From: Pyxicephalus adspersus | Lineage: Eukaryota; Chordata; Amphibia; Anura; Pyxicephalidae | Length of the DNA: 64,000 nt | NCBI RefSeq assembly: GCF_032062135.1 | Contig: NC_092869.1 | Coordinates: forward strand, 48,263,397 to 48,327,396 | Reading direction: 5' to 3' | In this document: in pieces, positions 33,261-45,743 of the stretch | How the letters are laid out: each line of letters starts with the position of its first letter | How positions within the stretch are numbered: the first letter of the stretch is position 1 | Program-made: the position numbers and the translations under genes | The notes under the pieces: generated by a model | What the model was told of the DNA's origin: nothing | The model's database searches: none | What the model saw: the letters and a program-made list of their open reading frames with translations, nothing else

Positions 33261-34080
33261 CAGGGGCTGCTGCTACTTCTTTGTTCTCCTTACTGCTGCA
33301 AGTGACATCGCTGGACAGAATAAACAGGGTTTGATACTGCGATGGTGCACAGCACAGGACTGCCAGACAGATAAGCATTTCCTAACATGGTTTGTTTTAT
33401 AAAGAAGTGAAGATGACTTTCACTAAATGATCTCAGTATTTTTTTTACTAGAAAAGTATAAAACATATTTATAGAAAGGAACAAAACAAACATAATTTTG
33501 CAAAACTAATAACATTTAACATAAGAGCTTAAGGTACAACATGTCATTACATCATAGCTAAAAATAACATAAATAGAACTATATAATGCCCAAGGGTAAT
33601 GATCAATCCAATAAATGCTGAATCCAGATAATGTGTACTTTTTGTAGAATGTTGGTCCAATGTGACCAAGTTAATACATTGAGGTTAAAGTAAATGTGGG
33701 GTTGAGAATAAATAATGGTTAATTTATGGTTGTACGTAGGTAGGAATGGTGTAATTGGTAGTTGTAGATAGGTAGGGATGTATAAGTTTGTGATTATAAA
33801 TGTTATGATGTAAAGTGTAGTGTCCCGCCCATGGGGTGACATTGATTAACTGGGGGTAATTAATTGTTATGGAAATTATATTTTATAAAAAACTAAAGTA
33901 AACTTTAGTAATTATCAAGAGAAATCCACAATTAAGACTAACTGGATGTTCTAGAACCTTATAGGAAGAAAGTATGTGTATATAAAATGTAATATAATGG
34001 ATAACAAAGGGTATTTAAATTACTTTTTTATATGTGATTCTTATTTTTCTAGGATCCAGCAAAATATTTGCATTTATTGA
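33261..34080. other. Intergenic, gene-free
   Basis: No exon was seen. A stretch at 33660-33830 has many imperfect 'gtaggtaggaatggt'-like repeats. Confidence 0.4.
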
Positions 34081-35824
34081 AGATTATAAATTTGAATGCA
34101 TTTTTCAAGGACTACATATTGCTTTGGTGGCGGAATAAACACCCGTGTTGTTAAAGAGGGATGCTGCCACTCTCTTTTCCCGAATGAATGTCCAGCTGTG
34201 TACTTTAAGATGTATAAACGGATGTTCTCTTTGGTTTTGAGGCTTTTAAGGCAAAAAGCAAAATATTTTGTACACAGGGAGACTTTGATATTGGGGGTGT
34301 TTTTGGCCTCCTTTTCTTTATATTTTGGCTCTTTTGACTTTTTCAGTAGTGGTGAAGGCTTTGCTCGTATGGTCATTCGGTAATTATACCAGATTTACAT
34401 TTAGCATGAGCAGAAGTAGTTTGGTTTAAGTGATTAGGATTTTCCCTTCACAAATGTCAGCTGACTTAGTTTGCAGAATTTCACTTTTTTCAGAATTTTA
34501 CTTTGTACATTCTTCTACCATTGCTTTCCATTGTTGTTATGGTCAAAGATAACTCCCAAAATTTTAGTTGATTCCACCTGTGATGATAGTTTCCCATGAA
34601 TCCGGAGGAGGCACAAAATAAATCTGTTATGAGAAGGATTCTGTTTAACTTCTGTTGTACAAGCTATGGCCACATCGTTCATATAAGTTGCCACTTTTAC
34701 TGAACTCCCACTGCCCCCCGAGAGTGGAACACCCCTGATTACCTTTTCTTTGTGCAAAGCAGATAGCAAAGGTTCCAGAGCACACAAATAGAATAGGAAA
34801 CAGCCGGCACTGCTGCTTGACGCCATATCTCAGATGTACAGCGTCTGACAAATACACATTCACAAGGACTTGTAGCGTTTCTGTATAAAGAGATAACTTC
34901 AGAAATAAACATTGATGGGAAGCTCATTTTTCCCAGTATTTGCTACAAGAAATCATGCGAGACTCTATCATAGGAATTTTGGAAATCAAAGGATAACAGA
35001 GGTAATTGTTGCTTTTTGGTACCATATTGTGTCTCTTATTAAACACAGATTGTTAGGCACTCCGCACAGGAACTTGGCAGGCTTGATCAATGCTTGATCC
35101 GTGACCGCTAACCAACAACTTGGTGTAGATTTTGTAGTCTGTATTAAGCTATAGTTATAGGTCTCTAATTTTCCAGACTTGACAGGTCCCCTTTTTGTGG
35201 CAACAACGTAACTACTCCCTTCAGCCAGGATTCAGGAAGCTGGATAGAAGTGAGAGGACACCTTGAAAGATAATGCACAAGTCAGATTTAAGTAGATCCC
35301 AAAAACACAAATAATACTCAATAGGGAGGCCGTCCAAACCAGGACATTTGTTTTTAGCAAAACTTTTGATTTCACGAAACAGTTCTTTCTTTTCCAGCTC
35401 GGCAGTTACTAGCAATGGCAGAACCTATTTCCTTAATGTTGAACAAATTTGTATAGCAAACAGGCTTCTTTAAGAATGTCTGATGTCATTGTCTTCCCAT
35501 TGATGTTAGATATTGCTTGAGCATTTCTACACTTTGTCTAGTTTTTAGTATTACGTATTATCTGCTTCCCTGTGGCTATAATGGCCTCAGATATTTCACT
35601 CTGGATGTTCCTTATTTCATCATCTATTGGAATCCCCATTTGCTTAAACTTTAGAAAAGTTTGCAACTAAGTATTAAGCCTCTGAAACCATTTTCATTTT
35701 CTTTTTGCTTCCTGTATTCCTTTTTGAATAAAGAAGGTTTTCTTTAAACTTTTAACGTAATCCCACCACTCTTTGGATTCTGGACATTTACATTTCCTCT
35801 GCCTCCATTGCTGATATGCTAACA

Positions 35825-36633
35825 CAGGGGTCCTCAAACTTTTTAAACAGGGGGCCGGTTCACGGTCCCTCAGACTGTCGGGGGGCCGTACTATAGTTTG
35901 AAAAAACACAGGAGAAGATTCTTATGCACACTGCACAAAACGTATTTATTGTATAAAAAACATGAAAGAACAATACTATATGCACAGCACACTTGCCGAT
36001 CATTAAAAAAAAAAAGTGGCGTTTGCTTTGGCTTTAAAATTGCTTGAGATTATTCCTTTGCATGGAAAATGCACAGATAAATTTGAATTTTCACTGTGTG
36101 TATTGAAAATGCAAATTTATCTTGCATTTTCCATGCAAATGAATAATCTCAAGCAATTCATTAATTTGCTTCTTTTTTTACACCCTAGCCTACACCCAAC
36201 ACTACCCCACACTTTTTATTAATTAAAAAAGGGCTGCTAAAAAAACTTTGTCAGTGTCTGCTACCTGTCACTCACTGCTGCCTTCATACATGGGCCAGGC
36301 AGCACATGTGTACATGATCAATGTGCATAGTATGTTTATACTATTTACAAATGTACATTGATAATGTACACATGTGCTGCAGTGAGAACCAGCCAGTGGA
36401 TGAAGGCAGCAGTGAGTCTCTGCTCTGCTCAGTCTCTTTTCTGCCTGATGGCTTCAGCCCGACAGCTCCAGCGTTACCCCGGCAACAGTGGTGTCACGTG
36501 ACCGGGTTCCCTGGAGTGCAGATGGCAGGCAGCCAGAACTCAGGCAGGAGAAGCAGCCTCGGCGGATGGCGGGCCGGATGGACAACTTCAGCGGGCCATA
36601 TTCGTCCCGCGGGCCGTAGTTTGAGGACCCCTG
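35825..36633. mobile_element. hAT non-autonomous element nested in the Tx1 LINE
   Basis: It starts CAGGGGTCCTCAAAC and ends with the inverse GTTTGAGGACCCCTG form ('gtagtttgaggacccctg'). It is flanked by a perfect 8-bp target duplication, TGCTAACA, at 35817-35824 and 36634-36641. The inside (809 bases) has no transposase. Short inverted stretches occur around 36050-36150 ('gagattattcctttgcatgg' and its inverse). Confidence 0.9.
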
Positions 36634-37443
36634 TGCTAACATATACACCCTAATTGCAGGATCCTCCAAAAGAAGGGAAATTGGTCTCCACACACCAGGC
36701 CCTTTAGATATATCATGCATGCACAATTTGTAGCATTTTATGATCTGAAAATATGTTGTTTAGCGATGCATTGTAGATGGCAGGAGCTTTACTGTAAAAA
36801 TTAAAGTCTATGTGAGACTTACTCATACTGCTGCTCCGGACTTATCCTGGGTCCCTCTGGTAACAATGGGCCCACACATCCCGCAGCAATCAGGTCATTT
36901 TATTCTCGATCTCCAGGCCTGTCTCTTCTCACCCTGGAGCAGGCAATTGAAGTCCCCACATAGAATGACACATGATGATCCTTGAAGAAAGAACCTAATT
37001 CTTCTCCTCCTGGGCAGTTTTTTTGGCTTTTAGAGCTGCAGCATATGATCTCCTCCCTGTACAGCATCTGAAATTATCACCTGATTTCCCACAACTACAC
37101 ATTTTAGAATTTCTACACTCGTCAGATGGGTGACATCACATTTTGCACACAGGGATATTTTTCCTCCGCTGTGTGTCAATATTCTTTGCAAATTCTGATG
37201 TAACTAAGCATGGCCTGATGGAAGATGTACCATCTATCTTTCCCAATCATGAAGGCCGCTGGTGGATGTAACACGGCCCCTAGCTCTTTTGAGTTTGGCT
37301 TTAATGTGGCCATGAACTTAAATTTGCCAGTCCAAATATTGAATTTTATTTAATAGCAAACGTTTGCACAATATCTGTACAAAAAATATTCAACATCCGC
37401 ATGTTTACCAAAGGGGTTATGCACTATTACTGTGATTGGTATT

Positions 37444-37665
37444 TCACCACTCGAGGAGTAAATTATAGACCAGGAAAAACAAGATTATCCAGCTCAGATT
37501 GTAAAGGTCATAAAAGATGTTACCAGCCATTATGAATTGGAAGGTAAGAAAGTACTCACCATTTCGTTGCTGCAGCCAGAGGATGTCATCTTTCCTGATC
37601 TTCAGTAGGTCAAAAAAGTAGCGCGTCAGCTCTTCAAAAGTAAGGTCATTTTGCTCGCTTTTCAT
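37444..37665 (-). pseudogene. Tx1-type ORF1 N-terminal relic
   Basis: It opens MKSEQNDLTFEELTRYFFDL, then LKIRKDDILWLQQRNGEYFL, typical of the start of Tx1-like ORF1 (gag-like RNA-binding) proteins. It stops at 37446 after frame loss. The rest of ORF1 is spread over other frames down to about 37000. Confidence 0.55.
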
Positions 37666-37864
37666 CCATCACTATTACTTTAAATGCAGACGCCACGACC
37701 AGAATACGCCTCCTCAAGGGATACTGCCAAGGAATCCATCCCGGCAGCAATCGCCCTCGATGACATTCTGGAAGCGCCTGCCACAAAGCAGAAGGGGCGT
37801 TTGTTCTTTCCCCTAAGGCAGGCTGGTCCCCTACTAGTCTACCTTTGTCTCAGACACTTGATCT

Positions 37865-38830
37865 TTGACAAAAGGCCGAGAATCCCAAGCCCTAAGGGAA
37901 ACCATGAAAGGAAACATTGAATTTGCCATAAATTTCTTCAAGCATGTAACCTCTGTCTTCTCAAACAAGGATCCCCAGCCCAAAATGTTGTTGTCCTTCT
38001 GTCTTTTCCATGTTGTCATTGGGGGCCCGAACAAAGACCCACCAGGAAATCTGGGAAGGTTTGAGACTAAACAACACACATTACAAGGAAAAGGATGTCC
38101 ACCGGGCTTATTTCAGTTTTCTCCAGGCATTAAATGAACCAAAGAGCGGCCTTCAGGTCAACATTGGCAATTTTGTCTTTGTACTAGACACAAATACCAA
38201 AGAGTTTTCTTTCCCCAACAGAGAACATTTGCATGGGGTTTAAAGGTGTCAAATATCAACAATAACAACAATATATGTGAAAAAAAAATTAGTTGCAATT
38301 TATTCTACAATAATATAAAAACGTATCACAAAACAGTAAATGCTTGCAAAATGCAAAAAAAGACAATTCAGTAACCACATGGTTTGTAATGATACACAAT
38401 AACATTTACTGTCCTACCGTTTCACCAATAGGCTTCATCAGAAGGACAGAACGTTATTAGTACCGCGTCTACGTATTTCTTCAGATAGTGGTTGATGATT
38501 AGGTTGGCATTATGTCATTCAAGCACTGATGTTGGAAAGCAAGATTATTTGTTTATTACCCATCACACAAACTGTCTAGTGCAGTTAAGAGTGATGTGAC
38601 CCCATAGTGTTGTAGGAAGTCTCTTTTAGTGCACTGCAGTGTATATAATGAAAAAGATAAAATATCACCTTTAGTAGCATTGTCTTCAGATTTAGCACAA
38701 AATAAAGCCTTTTTGTTCTGTAGGTGTTACTTCTACTGGGGTCACTCTTTGACTGCTTCTGTCTGTTAGTAATTGACACACTGGCCTTGCTGAAGGCTTT
38801 GAAGATGATGTACGAATACAAGCCAAGGTC
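37865..38830 (+). pseudogene. Serpin exon 2 relic (copy of gene 2)
   Basis: From 'tcccaagccctaagggaaac' onward it follows gene 2 exon 2 closely: NIEFAINFFKHVTSV, then AYF..LQALNEPKSGLQVNIG. A deletion of about 16 bases after 'aaatgttgttgt' (37990 region) shifts the frame. Homology stops at 'gtctttgtactagacaca' (38192) and resumes at 'gacacactggccttgctgaa' (38777), continuing about 50 bases. An insertion of about 580 bases therefore splits the exon. Not coding. Confidence 0.85.
38193..38777. mobile_element. Insertion splitting the serpin exon relic
   Basis: Sequence without serpin homology sits exactly between two halves of the exon. 'gacaca' is present on both sides and may be the target duplication. 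Inside is 'ctaccgtttcaccaataggc', then 'ttcatcagaaggacagaacg', a phrase typical of amphibian dispersed repeats. The family is not identified. Confidence 0.55.
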
Positions 38831-38849
38831 AAACCGTGTGATCCGTCCA

Positions 38850-39120
38850 TCAAGCAAGGTACAAGGTCATTCCAGGCTGAGTACAACGAAATATCCGGGA
38901 ACAGGCAAAGATCAGCAACAGAAAACAAACAAATCTCTCCATAGATTAGCCTAGAGAACGCTACAATAGACATAGAGCAATGCTATATTATAAAGGCTAT
39001 AAAGCCCCAGCAGCCAATGGAGTCAGAAAATGCTCTACTCATTGGTCTCAGCACAATCCCCATTCAGCTGCAAGAATAAACAGAATGCGCTGACCTGCGG
39101 GGGCCAACATACAGGATCGC
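38850..39120. repeat. Dispersed repeat, copy 2 (partner at 32900-33260)
   Basis: It shares 'aaagatcagcaacag', 'gaacgctacaa', 'ggctataaagccccagcagc' and 'ccccattcagctg' with the earlier copy. Both copies lie a short way downstream of serpin sequence. Confidence 0.5.
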
Positions 39121-40255
39121 TGCCTAGATGATTGTCTCCAAACAATCACCTCCTTCTATCCTCCCCTTCCGTTCAGCTCCTTCCTTCATTCTTCCAGGTC
39201 CACCTCCCCAGCGCACCGGTCATATCTGCCTTCCCCTAAATCAGTGCGCTCCTCCGGGTACAAGCTTTACCTGAAATACGTGCCCCAGGAAGATTCACCT
39301 GTGCTGTGTTGCCAATATCAGATTCATTGTTTTATAAATAGGACTCACTGATACGCTATCTATGCACTATGAGGACTATTTAAAGAAGTTTTTACCCAAT
39401 ATTCACCCAAATCCCACCAAAAATTAACACATTTTTCAATATGGATTTAATTAGAAAATGTATGATTACTGAATTAAACTTTACACATTTTTTAATAGAA
39501 TCAATCCAATGTGAAAAAGAGCTGGGTAAAAATATTTAATAATAGACTCATAGATTTTAAATAAAGGGTTCAATTTTATTTTACATTCCATCCTAAGACT
39601 TGAGACTTTGGTTCTGTTCTCTGTTGTAAGGAGTGCATGTCAGAGTACTACAAACTTCCCCATTACCCCTATACTCCCTCATGGCACATGATTCTGCCCA
39701 CCCCCTCATTAAAGCACCCCTTAAAATGAGAAGAGGGGCCAGACAGATGGCACTCCTTCTGAGAGCCAGATCTATTATGCGGGGCCATGTAATAACATTT
39801 ACTAAGTGATACATCATGCCCTTGACAAAAGAAGCGTTATCATCATCAAATGGATGGAGGGTCGGGGGCATTTGTTATAACTATAAAGGTACCAAAACTC
39901 TGAGTAGATATTGTGTGACTGCTCATTTCTAAGGGTGCAAACACGGAGAAGACGGGCTTAGGATTCACAGCAGGCACCGAACTAGAAAATCCTAAATGTT
40001 GAGCTGTTACCATACCAAAAACATTTTCCAACAGGGACACCTATTCCAATGGCGATTGTCCTGATTTCGGGGAGGTTTCCTATTGTATCCACTACAGGCA
40101 GTAAAGTGGAATCCATAAAAAAGGTCAAAGATGATTTTACCAAACCCTGAGTTTTTTACAATATTGGTTAGATAGTCTTCATATGGCAGAAAAATTGTTG
40201 GTCACCTCTCTGTGTGAAGAGTTGGGCCATATTGTCTATATTTTGGTGCATCGAA
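39121..40255. other. Intergenic, gene-free
   Basis: No exon or classifiable element was recognised. Confidence 0.4.
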
Positions 40256-40733
40256 AGGTAGTCCCTGGGTTACTTATGAGATAGGGACTGTAGGTTTGTT
40301 CTTAAGTTGAATTTGTATGTAAGTCGGAAAAGGTACATTAATTTAATACATGCAATTAGGACAGATGTGTGTCTCAACAAATTATTAGGCAGTGTGCTGC
40401 ATCTCACTGTGAGTTATTCACAAACAAAGCAAAAAAAAACGTTATGGTACCTAGACATTCATTAACTTCTGGGGCAAGTGCTTTGATATGCAAAAAGAAA
40501 CAGCTGCAGAATATGTCTTGGTCATTAAAGAGTTACAAGAGGTTACAGATCCACTCCACTCTTAAGATCACCCACAATCCCAGCTGTGTTTAGCAAAAGA
40601 TTTCTTCTGCAAGTCATGCAAACTGCTCCTCCCCCCATCAAGCCTCCGTCCTGCACACGAGAGAGCAGGGAAGCCCTGTTCGTATCTAGTAAGCATTCGT
40701 ATGTCGCATGTCTTTAACTCAGGGACTACCTGT
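40256..40733. mobile_element. Terminal-inverted-repeat MITE, copy 2
   Basis: It starts 'ggtagtccctgggttac' and ends 'taactcagggactacctg', near-perfect inverse ends. The inside matches the copies at 21727-22193 (inverted) and 44960-45440 (same orientation), including 'aggtttgttcttaagttgaa'. Confidence 0.75.
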
Positions 40734-42254
40734 ATACAGGAAAATATTAAATATATTTCATGAATTAATACGTTTTTTTTGGGATAGGTTTTGGCCTAGG
40801 ATTTTAGGGCTGTGTATACTTTGAATGTAATTAATATGTCTTGAGGTGCTATTCATATTCAATGGCACCCCAACGCAGGAAGGAAACACATGGCAGCCAT
40901 TGGTTCTCCAGTATTGCAGCATAAAGGTCCCAGGTTTCAGTTCTTACAAGGCACCCCAACAGACGAGGACATCCCAGTTCCAATGTTCATATGGCGCGCA
41001 CTAATGTGTGTGGTGGAGCACAGCATCAAAAAGGTTTTATGTCTGTATTGTTTTATGTGTTGCCAACCAATTCAATATATTGATCTGCTATAATGCAACT
41101 ATTATTATCATGCACCAATATGCTGAAATCTGAGTAAATAAACCCATGAAGTCTCAGCGAACCATTGGCTTTATTTTTCTGCTGTCATTAGACTTTGTTG
41201 TGTCCACACCAGCAGACATTGCGAAATATCGTTATCAGGACATTGACCTTCCACCTTCGTTTCGCTCAGTTGCCAATATTGACCAATCTCAAACAAAACT
41301 TTTTTTTTCCTAAACATTATAGGAAATAAAAGATTTTGGTAAATAAGAAAAAACGTTTTTGTAATTTAAAGGTTAAGCGAACCCTCTTTCGCCTCCAAAC
41401 AAAAAGAAAAGAAAGTGGAGGTAAATTCTTCCCATAGCTAGAAGTAGTATTCATATTTGGCTTATCTTTGGGTGTCTCGGGAATTATTATATTTTTAATG
41501 TTACAATGTATAACTTGATAAATGTTGTGTTATATTTGTGCAGAAACAGTGATAATTAGACTTTTAGCTCTTTTTAGTGCTGGTCATAAGGTAGATTGAA
41601 GGGTTACACCACTATTGGGACGTTATATTGCCTAGGTGGAAGAGTTTGGATGCCGTGCTGTCAACTGAAATTATGTATGACACAAATCTAAGATACAAAA
41701 CTGTGCTCAAACAATTGGGCGAATCTCATGGAAAGAAGCCATCTGTCCTGTATTTACCCCATCACCACCCCATGATCACAAGGGCAGAATATCATACAAT
41801 TGTTTGCAGGACTTCTGATGGGTCTTCTCATGTGTGGAGTTTTGAATGAGGAGGAATCTTTTGTACGGTAACATAAACAACAATGCATACTTGACAAAAG
41901 TCTTGTCTTCCAGTTCAAATTTTCTTTATTCTTTATTGTTATTACATTGTTTTATATTGTGCTCAGCATTCTGGGGCTTGTGCTGTACTTTCTTTTAATG
42001 TTTTTTTCCCACATAGGCCAAGAACAGTTTCTTGGGGAGCCAACTAACCTAACCAAACCCCTTGCAAATTGTGTCCAGGCCAGGATTTGGACAGCACTCC
42101 AGGGGTTAGGGTGCCAGGCACTGAGCCATTGGTGTTACCCTTAAAGTTCAATCCTAAAATTGGCCAGATTAAGGAAAACTCTCCATGACTGCAGAAGATA
42201 GATTTCACAGGAGAACCTAAGGGATCAAGCAAACCTAGAATTAACTACCTAAAA
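40734..42254. other. Intergenic, gene-free
   Basis: No serpin exon is seen. A 73-codon frame at 41628-41849 has no family resemblance. Confidence 0.4.
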
Positions 42255-42310
42255 ATTATTTGCTATTGGTAAATATTTTCAGCCCTGGACCAGATCCATT
42301 TCAGGTTTGA
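42255..42310. repeat. Half of palindromic MITE
   Basis: 'ctggaccagatccatttcag' and the preceding 'atttgctattggtaaatatt' match the middle of the MITE family at 47770-48045. The other half has been replaced by the tandem array that starts here. Confidence 0.55.
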
Positions 42311-43235
42311 AAGACCTGCACAGGTGGGCATTAATGGGCAGGTAGATATTAATGATAAGAAGTTAAGTCAAAGATGGTAATCATTGATGGGAATGGAAGT
42401 CACAGGTGTTCATCATAGTGGGAGAGGATTCACATGTCATTAATGCAGGTATGAGAAGTATTTATATTTCATGTGGGAGATTCTGGAAGGCTCATCGGTG
42501 CGTAAGGATCCCAAGTACCCATCGGTCTCACAGGGCCACGTAAACGCTCATTTGGGAAGCTTTGGAAAACGGGTATAATTACTGATATATGGGGACAATA
42601 ATGGCAGAGAGGGAAAGAGTCAATATTTGTAGGAAGAGGAATCACAGGTGATGATTACTGATGAGTAGGGTGATATCAGATCGTCAACATTGGTGGGAAA
42701 GGATTTCACAGGTGGGAATCTTTGAACAGGTGGGCAATATTGATAATAAAATGAGTCATAGGAGGTAATCATTGATTAGAAGGGCAGTCAAAGGTGTTTA
42801 TCATAGTGGGTGGGGATTCAGATCTTATCAATGGAAGTAAGAGAAGTATTTATTATTCATCTGGGAGAATCAGGAAGGTTTATCAGTGCATAGGGATCCC
42901 AAGTGTCCATCAGTTTCATCATCCCATCTAATCTCCCTTTTGGGGAGTTTTGGAAAATGGGTGTCAACTGATATATGGATTCATGTTTGGTAAAAAGGAA
43001 AGGAGTCATTACTGGAATACAGGGGATTCAAAGCTGGTCATTATTGGTGGGAAGGGATTCAGAGGTAGTCATTATTGATGAAGTGGGCATTACCAGATGG
43101 TTATCACTGGGGGTAAGAGGGGTATAAATTACTCATGTGGGAGTAACAGAAAGGCTTATCTGTGCATAACGAATCCCAGGTTCCCATCAGCTTTACCATC
43201 CCATATAAACTTTCATTTGGGAAGGAAGAAACCCG
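42311..43235. repeat. Higher-order tandem repeat, ~3 diverged units
   Basis: Units of about 370-400 bases begin near 42311, 42715 and 43085. They share in order 'caggtgggcat', 'gttcatcatagtggg', 'agaagtatttat', 'ggaaggctcatcggtgc' and 'aaactttcatttgggaag'. Inside each unit a shorter motif of 'ggaagggattcacaggtggtcat' type recurs, giving a two-level repeat. Confidence 0.7.
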
Positions 43236-44341
43236 TATGTCTCAGCAGACGTTTCCTTCATATAGTGAGGGGTGACACTTTAACCAGTAAACACAAAGAT
43301 ACAAATCCATTACTATTTTATGATAATGTTTGATACGATTTGGTGTTTCGGCCAATATAAGGTCCAAGCTTGCAAAGATTTGTGTATTGCAGAGGACAGG
43401 TTAGCACATATAAAAAGTAAGTTATGCTTTATTTTATTCTATTTTATTTTGCTAGAAGATAGATCTATAGATAGATTTTGTTTTACAAAGACGTGAAAGC
43501 TTATGTTGTCCAATAGTCCATGATTATGCAGTAAATAGAGACCCTGAGATAAAGTTTATAATATAGTTATTGTAAGAAATGAACAATGGTAAACACCCCA
43601 TGATCAATATAAGACAGATATTTATTGTGTTTGTATATCCTTACTAGAACTTGTTATTAACATAGACGGTTAAATTCCAAATTCCAAAATAAATGCTACA
43701 GATACCCCTCTAAAGCAAGAGACTGACCCCCTATGCCAATACACATAACCCCTTTAAGCCATCAGATGCACCCCTTATCTATCAGACAAACCCTTGGTAT
43801 ACTTATGCTGTAGACAAATGTGCTCTATTTGACTTTACTTGTTCTTTGGTTAATCTGCCCCATGGAGCTTTCTTGTGTCCATTAGCCTAAAAGGAATATA
43901 TCATGTTTTGTACACATATTCTTTCAATGTTTATAATGTAATTTATCATAATTGCTTAAAAAAATAAAAGCAAAAAAAGCAACAAATAACAACAATCATA
44001 ACTGCTTTGCTGAAGACAAATCCCATTGTTTACAGAGCTCAACAGATAAAACTCTACTTTATTCATGCAATTGAGCTGGAAGAAGTAGGGAATCCCCATT
44101 TACTTCTCTTCTTAGTACTGTATCTAGTAACTTCAATTATTTAGAATAAAGTTACCCCAAAACCGGGTTTTCCTAAATTTAGAATGTTTTCAGTTTCATT
44201 GACTAGGAAATCGTGAATATTTTGTCGTCTGCCAAAGCTCGGTGGGACTTGAAGCTTCTGAATGCCTGAAATGTTGAAGGCTAACCCTAAAATTATTGGG
44301 GGAACGTAATATACACCCAAACCCAAACCTTAACCACTTAG
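43236..44341. other. Intergenic, gene-free
   Basis: No exon is seen before the isolated serpin exon at 44342. Confidence 0.4.
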
Positions 44342-44544
44342 GCAAAATGGAATTTGATGTGGAAGATACAGGAGACAGAAACTTCACAGTGAATAAAAAT
44401 ACAACGGTATCTGCTCCAACCATGCACCGAGAAGGATTATATAAAGCATACAAGGACGGGGAGAAGGAATGTATTGTGATGGAAGTGCCATACACCTATA
44501 GCACAGTCCTCCTCCTTATTGTGCCAGAACTGGATAATCTCTAA
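44342..44544 (+). pseudogene. Isolated serpin exon 3 relic
   Basis: After a weak acceptor (CCACTTAG) it reads (G)KMEFDVEDTGDRNFTVNK, then NTTVSAPTMHREGLYKAYKD, then CIVMEVPYTYSTVLLLIVPE. This is the exon 3 module (GKWxxPFxxEDT, TTVxVPMMHREG, VVEVPY) with Met replacing the Trp of the GKW motif. A TAA at 44542-44544 cuts the frame and the last ~20 codons and donor are gone. It may belong with the exon 2 relic at 37.9 kb or the exon 5 relic at 45.7 kb as one decayed gene. Confidence 0.8.
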
Positions 44545-44959
44545 AATTTAGAAAGAAACCCCTGAGATGATAACATTAAAATGCTTCTCTCCATTAAAAA
44601 CCAGGTATACACTAAAATATTGTAATGTAGCGTAGGGTAACGACATGATTTAATATACTGAGACCTATATACTGAGGGCAAAGCTAAAGTTCACACTAAA
44701 GGTGACACCAATGTACCAACTTTCTTTCTGCATCACTTTTCCTAGGAGTAAAGATACATTTTATAATTTTGGGTATTGGAGAGTTTGTGTCTCACTCACC
44801 TTATTCACATATCATGGCCTTGGTGCTTGATGATTGGCAGATCAGCAACCATTGCTGTCATATTGGGGTGAGGATACATAAAGATAAGGATAGGGTAGGT
44901 CAGGCAATTGACAAGAGCAATAGGGGAGCAATGAAAAAATAATTATAAGCACAAGTATA

Positions 44960-45440
44960 CAAGTAGTCCCCGGGTTACATACAAGATAGGGACTGTAGGT
45001 TTGTTCTTAAGTTGAATTTGTATGTAAGTCGGAACAGACACATTTATTTTAATAAATGCAATTAGGACAGATGTTTGTCTGAACATAAGATCAGGCAGCG
45101 TGGTGTCAGTTACTGTATAAAATCCTTAAAATCCTCACTGTGAGTTAATTCAAAACAAAGCAAAAAAAAAAAACTTTATGGAGCCTAGACATTTATTAAC
45201 TTCTGGAGCAAGCTGCGCTTTGATATGCAAAAAAACAACTGCAGAGTCTGTCTTGGTCATTAAAGAGTTACAAGAGGCTGCCGAAAGAGCTCACACTGTG
45301 TTTAGCAAAAGATTTCTTCTGCAAGTCATGCAAACTGTCCCCTCCCCCTTCAAGCCTCCGTTCTGCACACAAGCAAGCAGGGAAGCCCCGTTCGTATCTA
45401 GGAGGTGTCCGTATGTCGGATGTCCTTTACCCGGGGACTG
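44960..45440. mobile_element. Terminal-inverted-repeat MITE, copy 3
   Basis: It starts 'caagtagtccccgggttaca' and ends 'acccggggactgccc'. Internal sequence is close to copy 2 in the same orientation. It lies between the exon 3 and exon 5 relics, where exon 4 would be expected. Confidence 0.75.
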
Positions 45441-45743
45441 CCCTGCTTGGGCCATACCATCTGGTATCTGATGTGCTGACTTTAGAACTCGAATATAGAC
45501 CTCCCTTTGACAGAGGCCCAGGAAAAACTAAGACCTAGGAAGTATAAAATGCATATTGGTTGTGCTGAAACTTATATCCAGCAGTTAGCATTGTTTAGAA
45601 ATAGTTCAGCAATGACATTAGAGTGTTGTATTTTTTTTCTTTATGAATAATAATAAAATGCCTTTGCACATATATTTGTAATTGACCTTAGTGCTTGATT
45701 TTTTTTTCAATAAATTGATTCCATTACTTTTATTTGTTGACAG

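Larger units (their letters stand above)
34081..37690 (-). mobile_element. Degraded Tx1-type (L1 superfamily) LINE
   Basis: On the - strand, ORF1 starts at 37665 (MKSEQNDLTFEELTRYFFDLLK). It continues through frame shifts to a segment readable as VHNPFGKHADVEYFLYRYCANV (37400 region) and a Cys-rich zinc-knuckle-like stretch near 37130. ORF2 contains KNKCPGLDGLPIEYYLCFWD (35390-35290), a YNYSLIQ/TKLLV-like segment (35160-35110), YLCALEPLLSALHKEKVIRG (from 34780) and VATYMNDVAIAC (34700-34660). The last is the polymerase YMDD site with its first Asp replaced by Asn. These are hallmarks of the Xenopus Tx1 lineage. A hAT element interrupts it at 35825-36633. Left boundary uncertain. Confidence 0.75.

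Noticed and set aside
34096..34383. Open frames on both strands at 34.1-34.4 kb
   Set aside because: They overlap each other antisense and probably belong to the decayed 3' part of the Tx1-type LINE. No serpin or host exon features.
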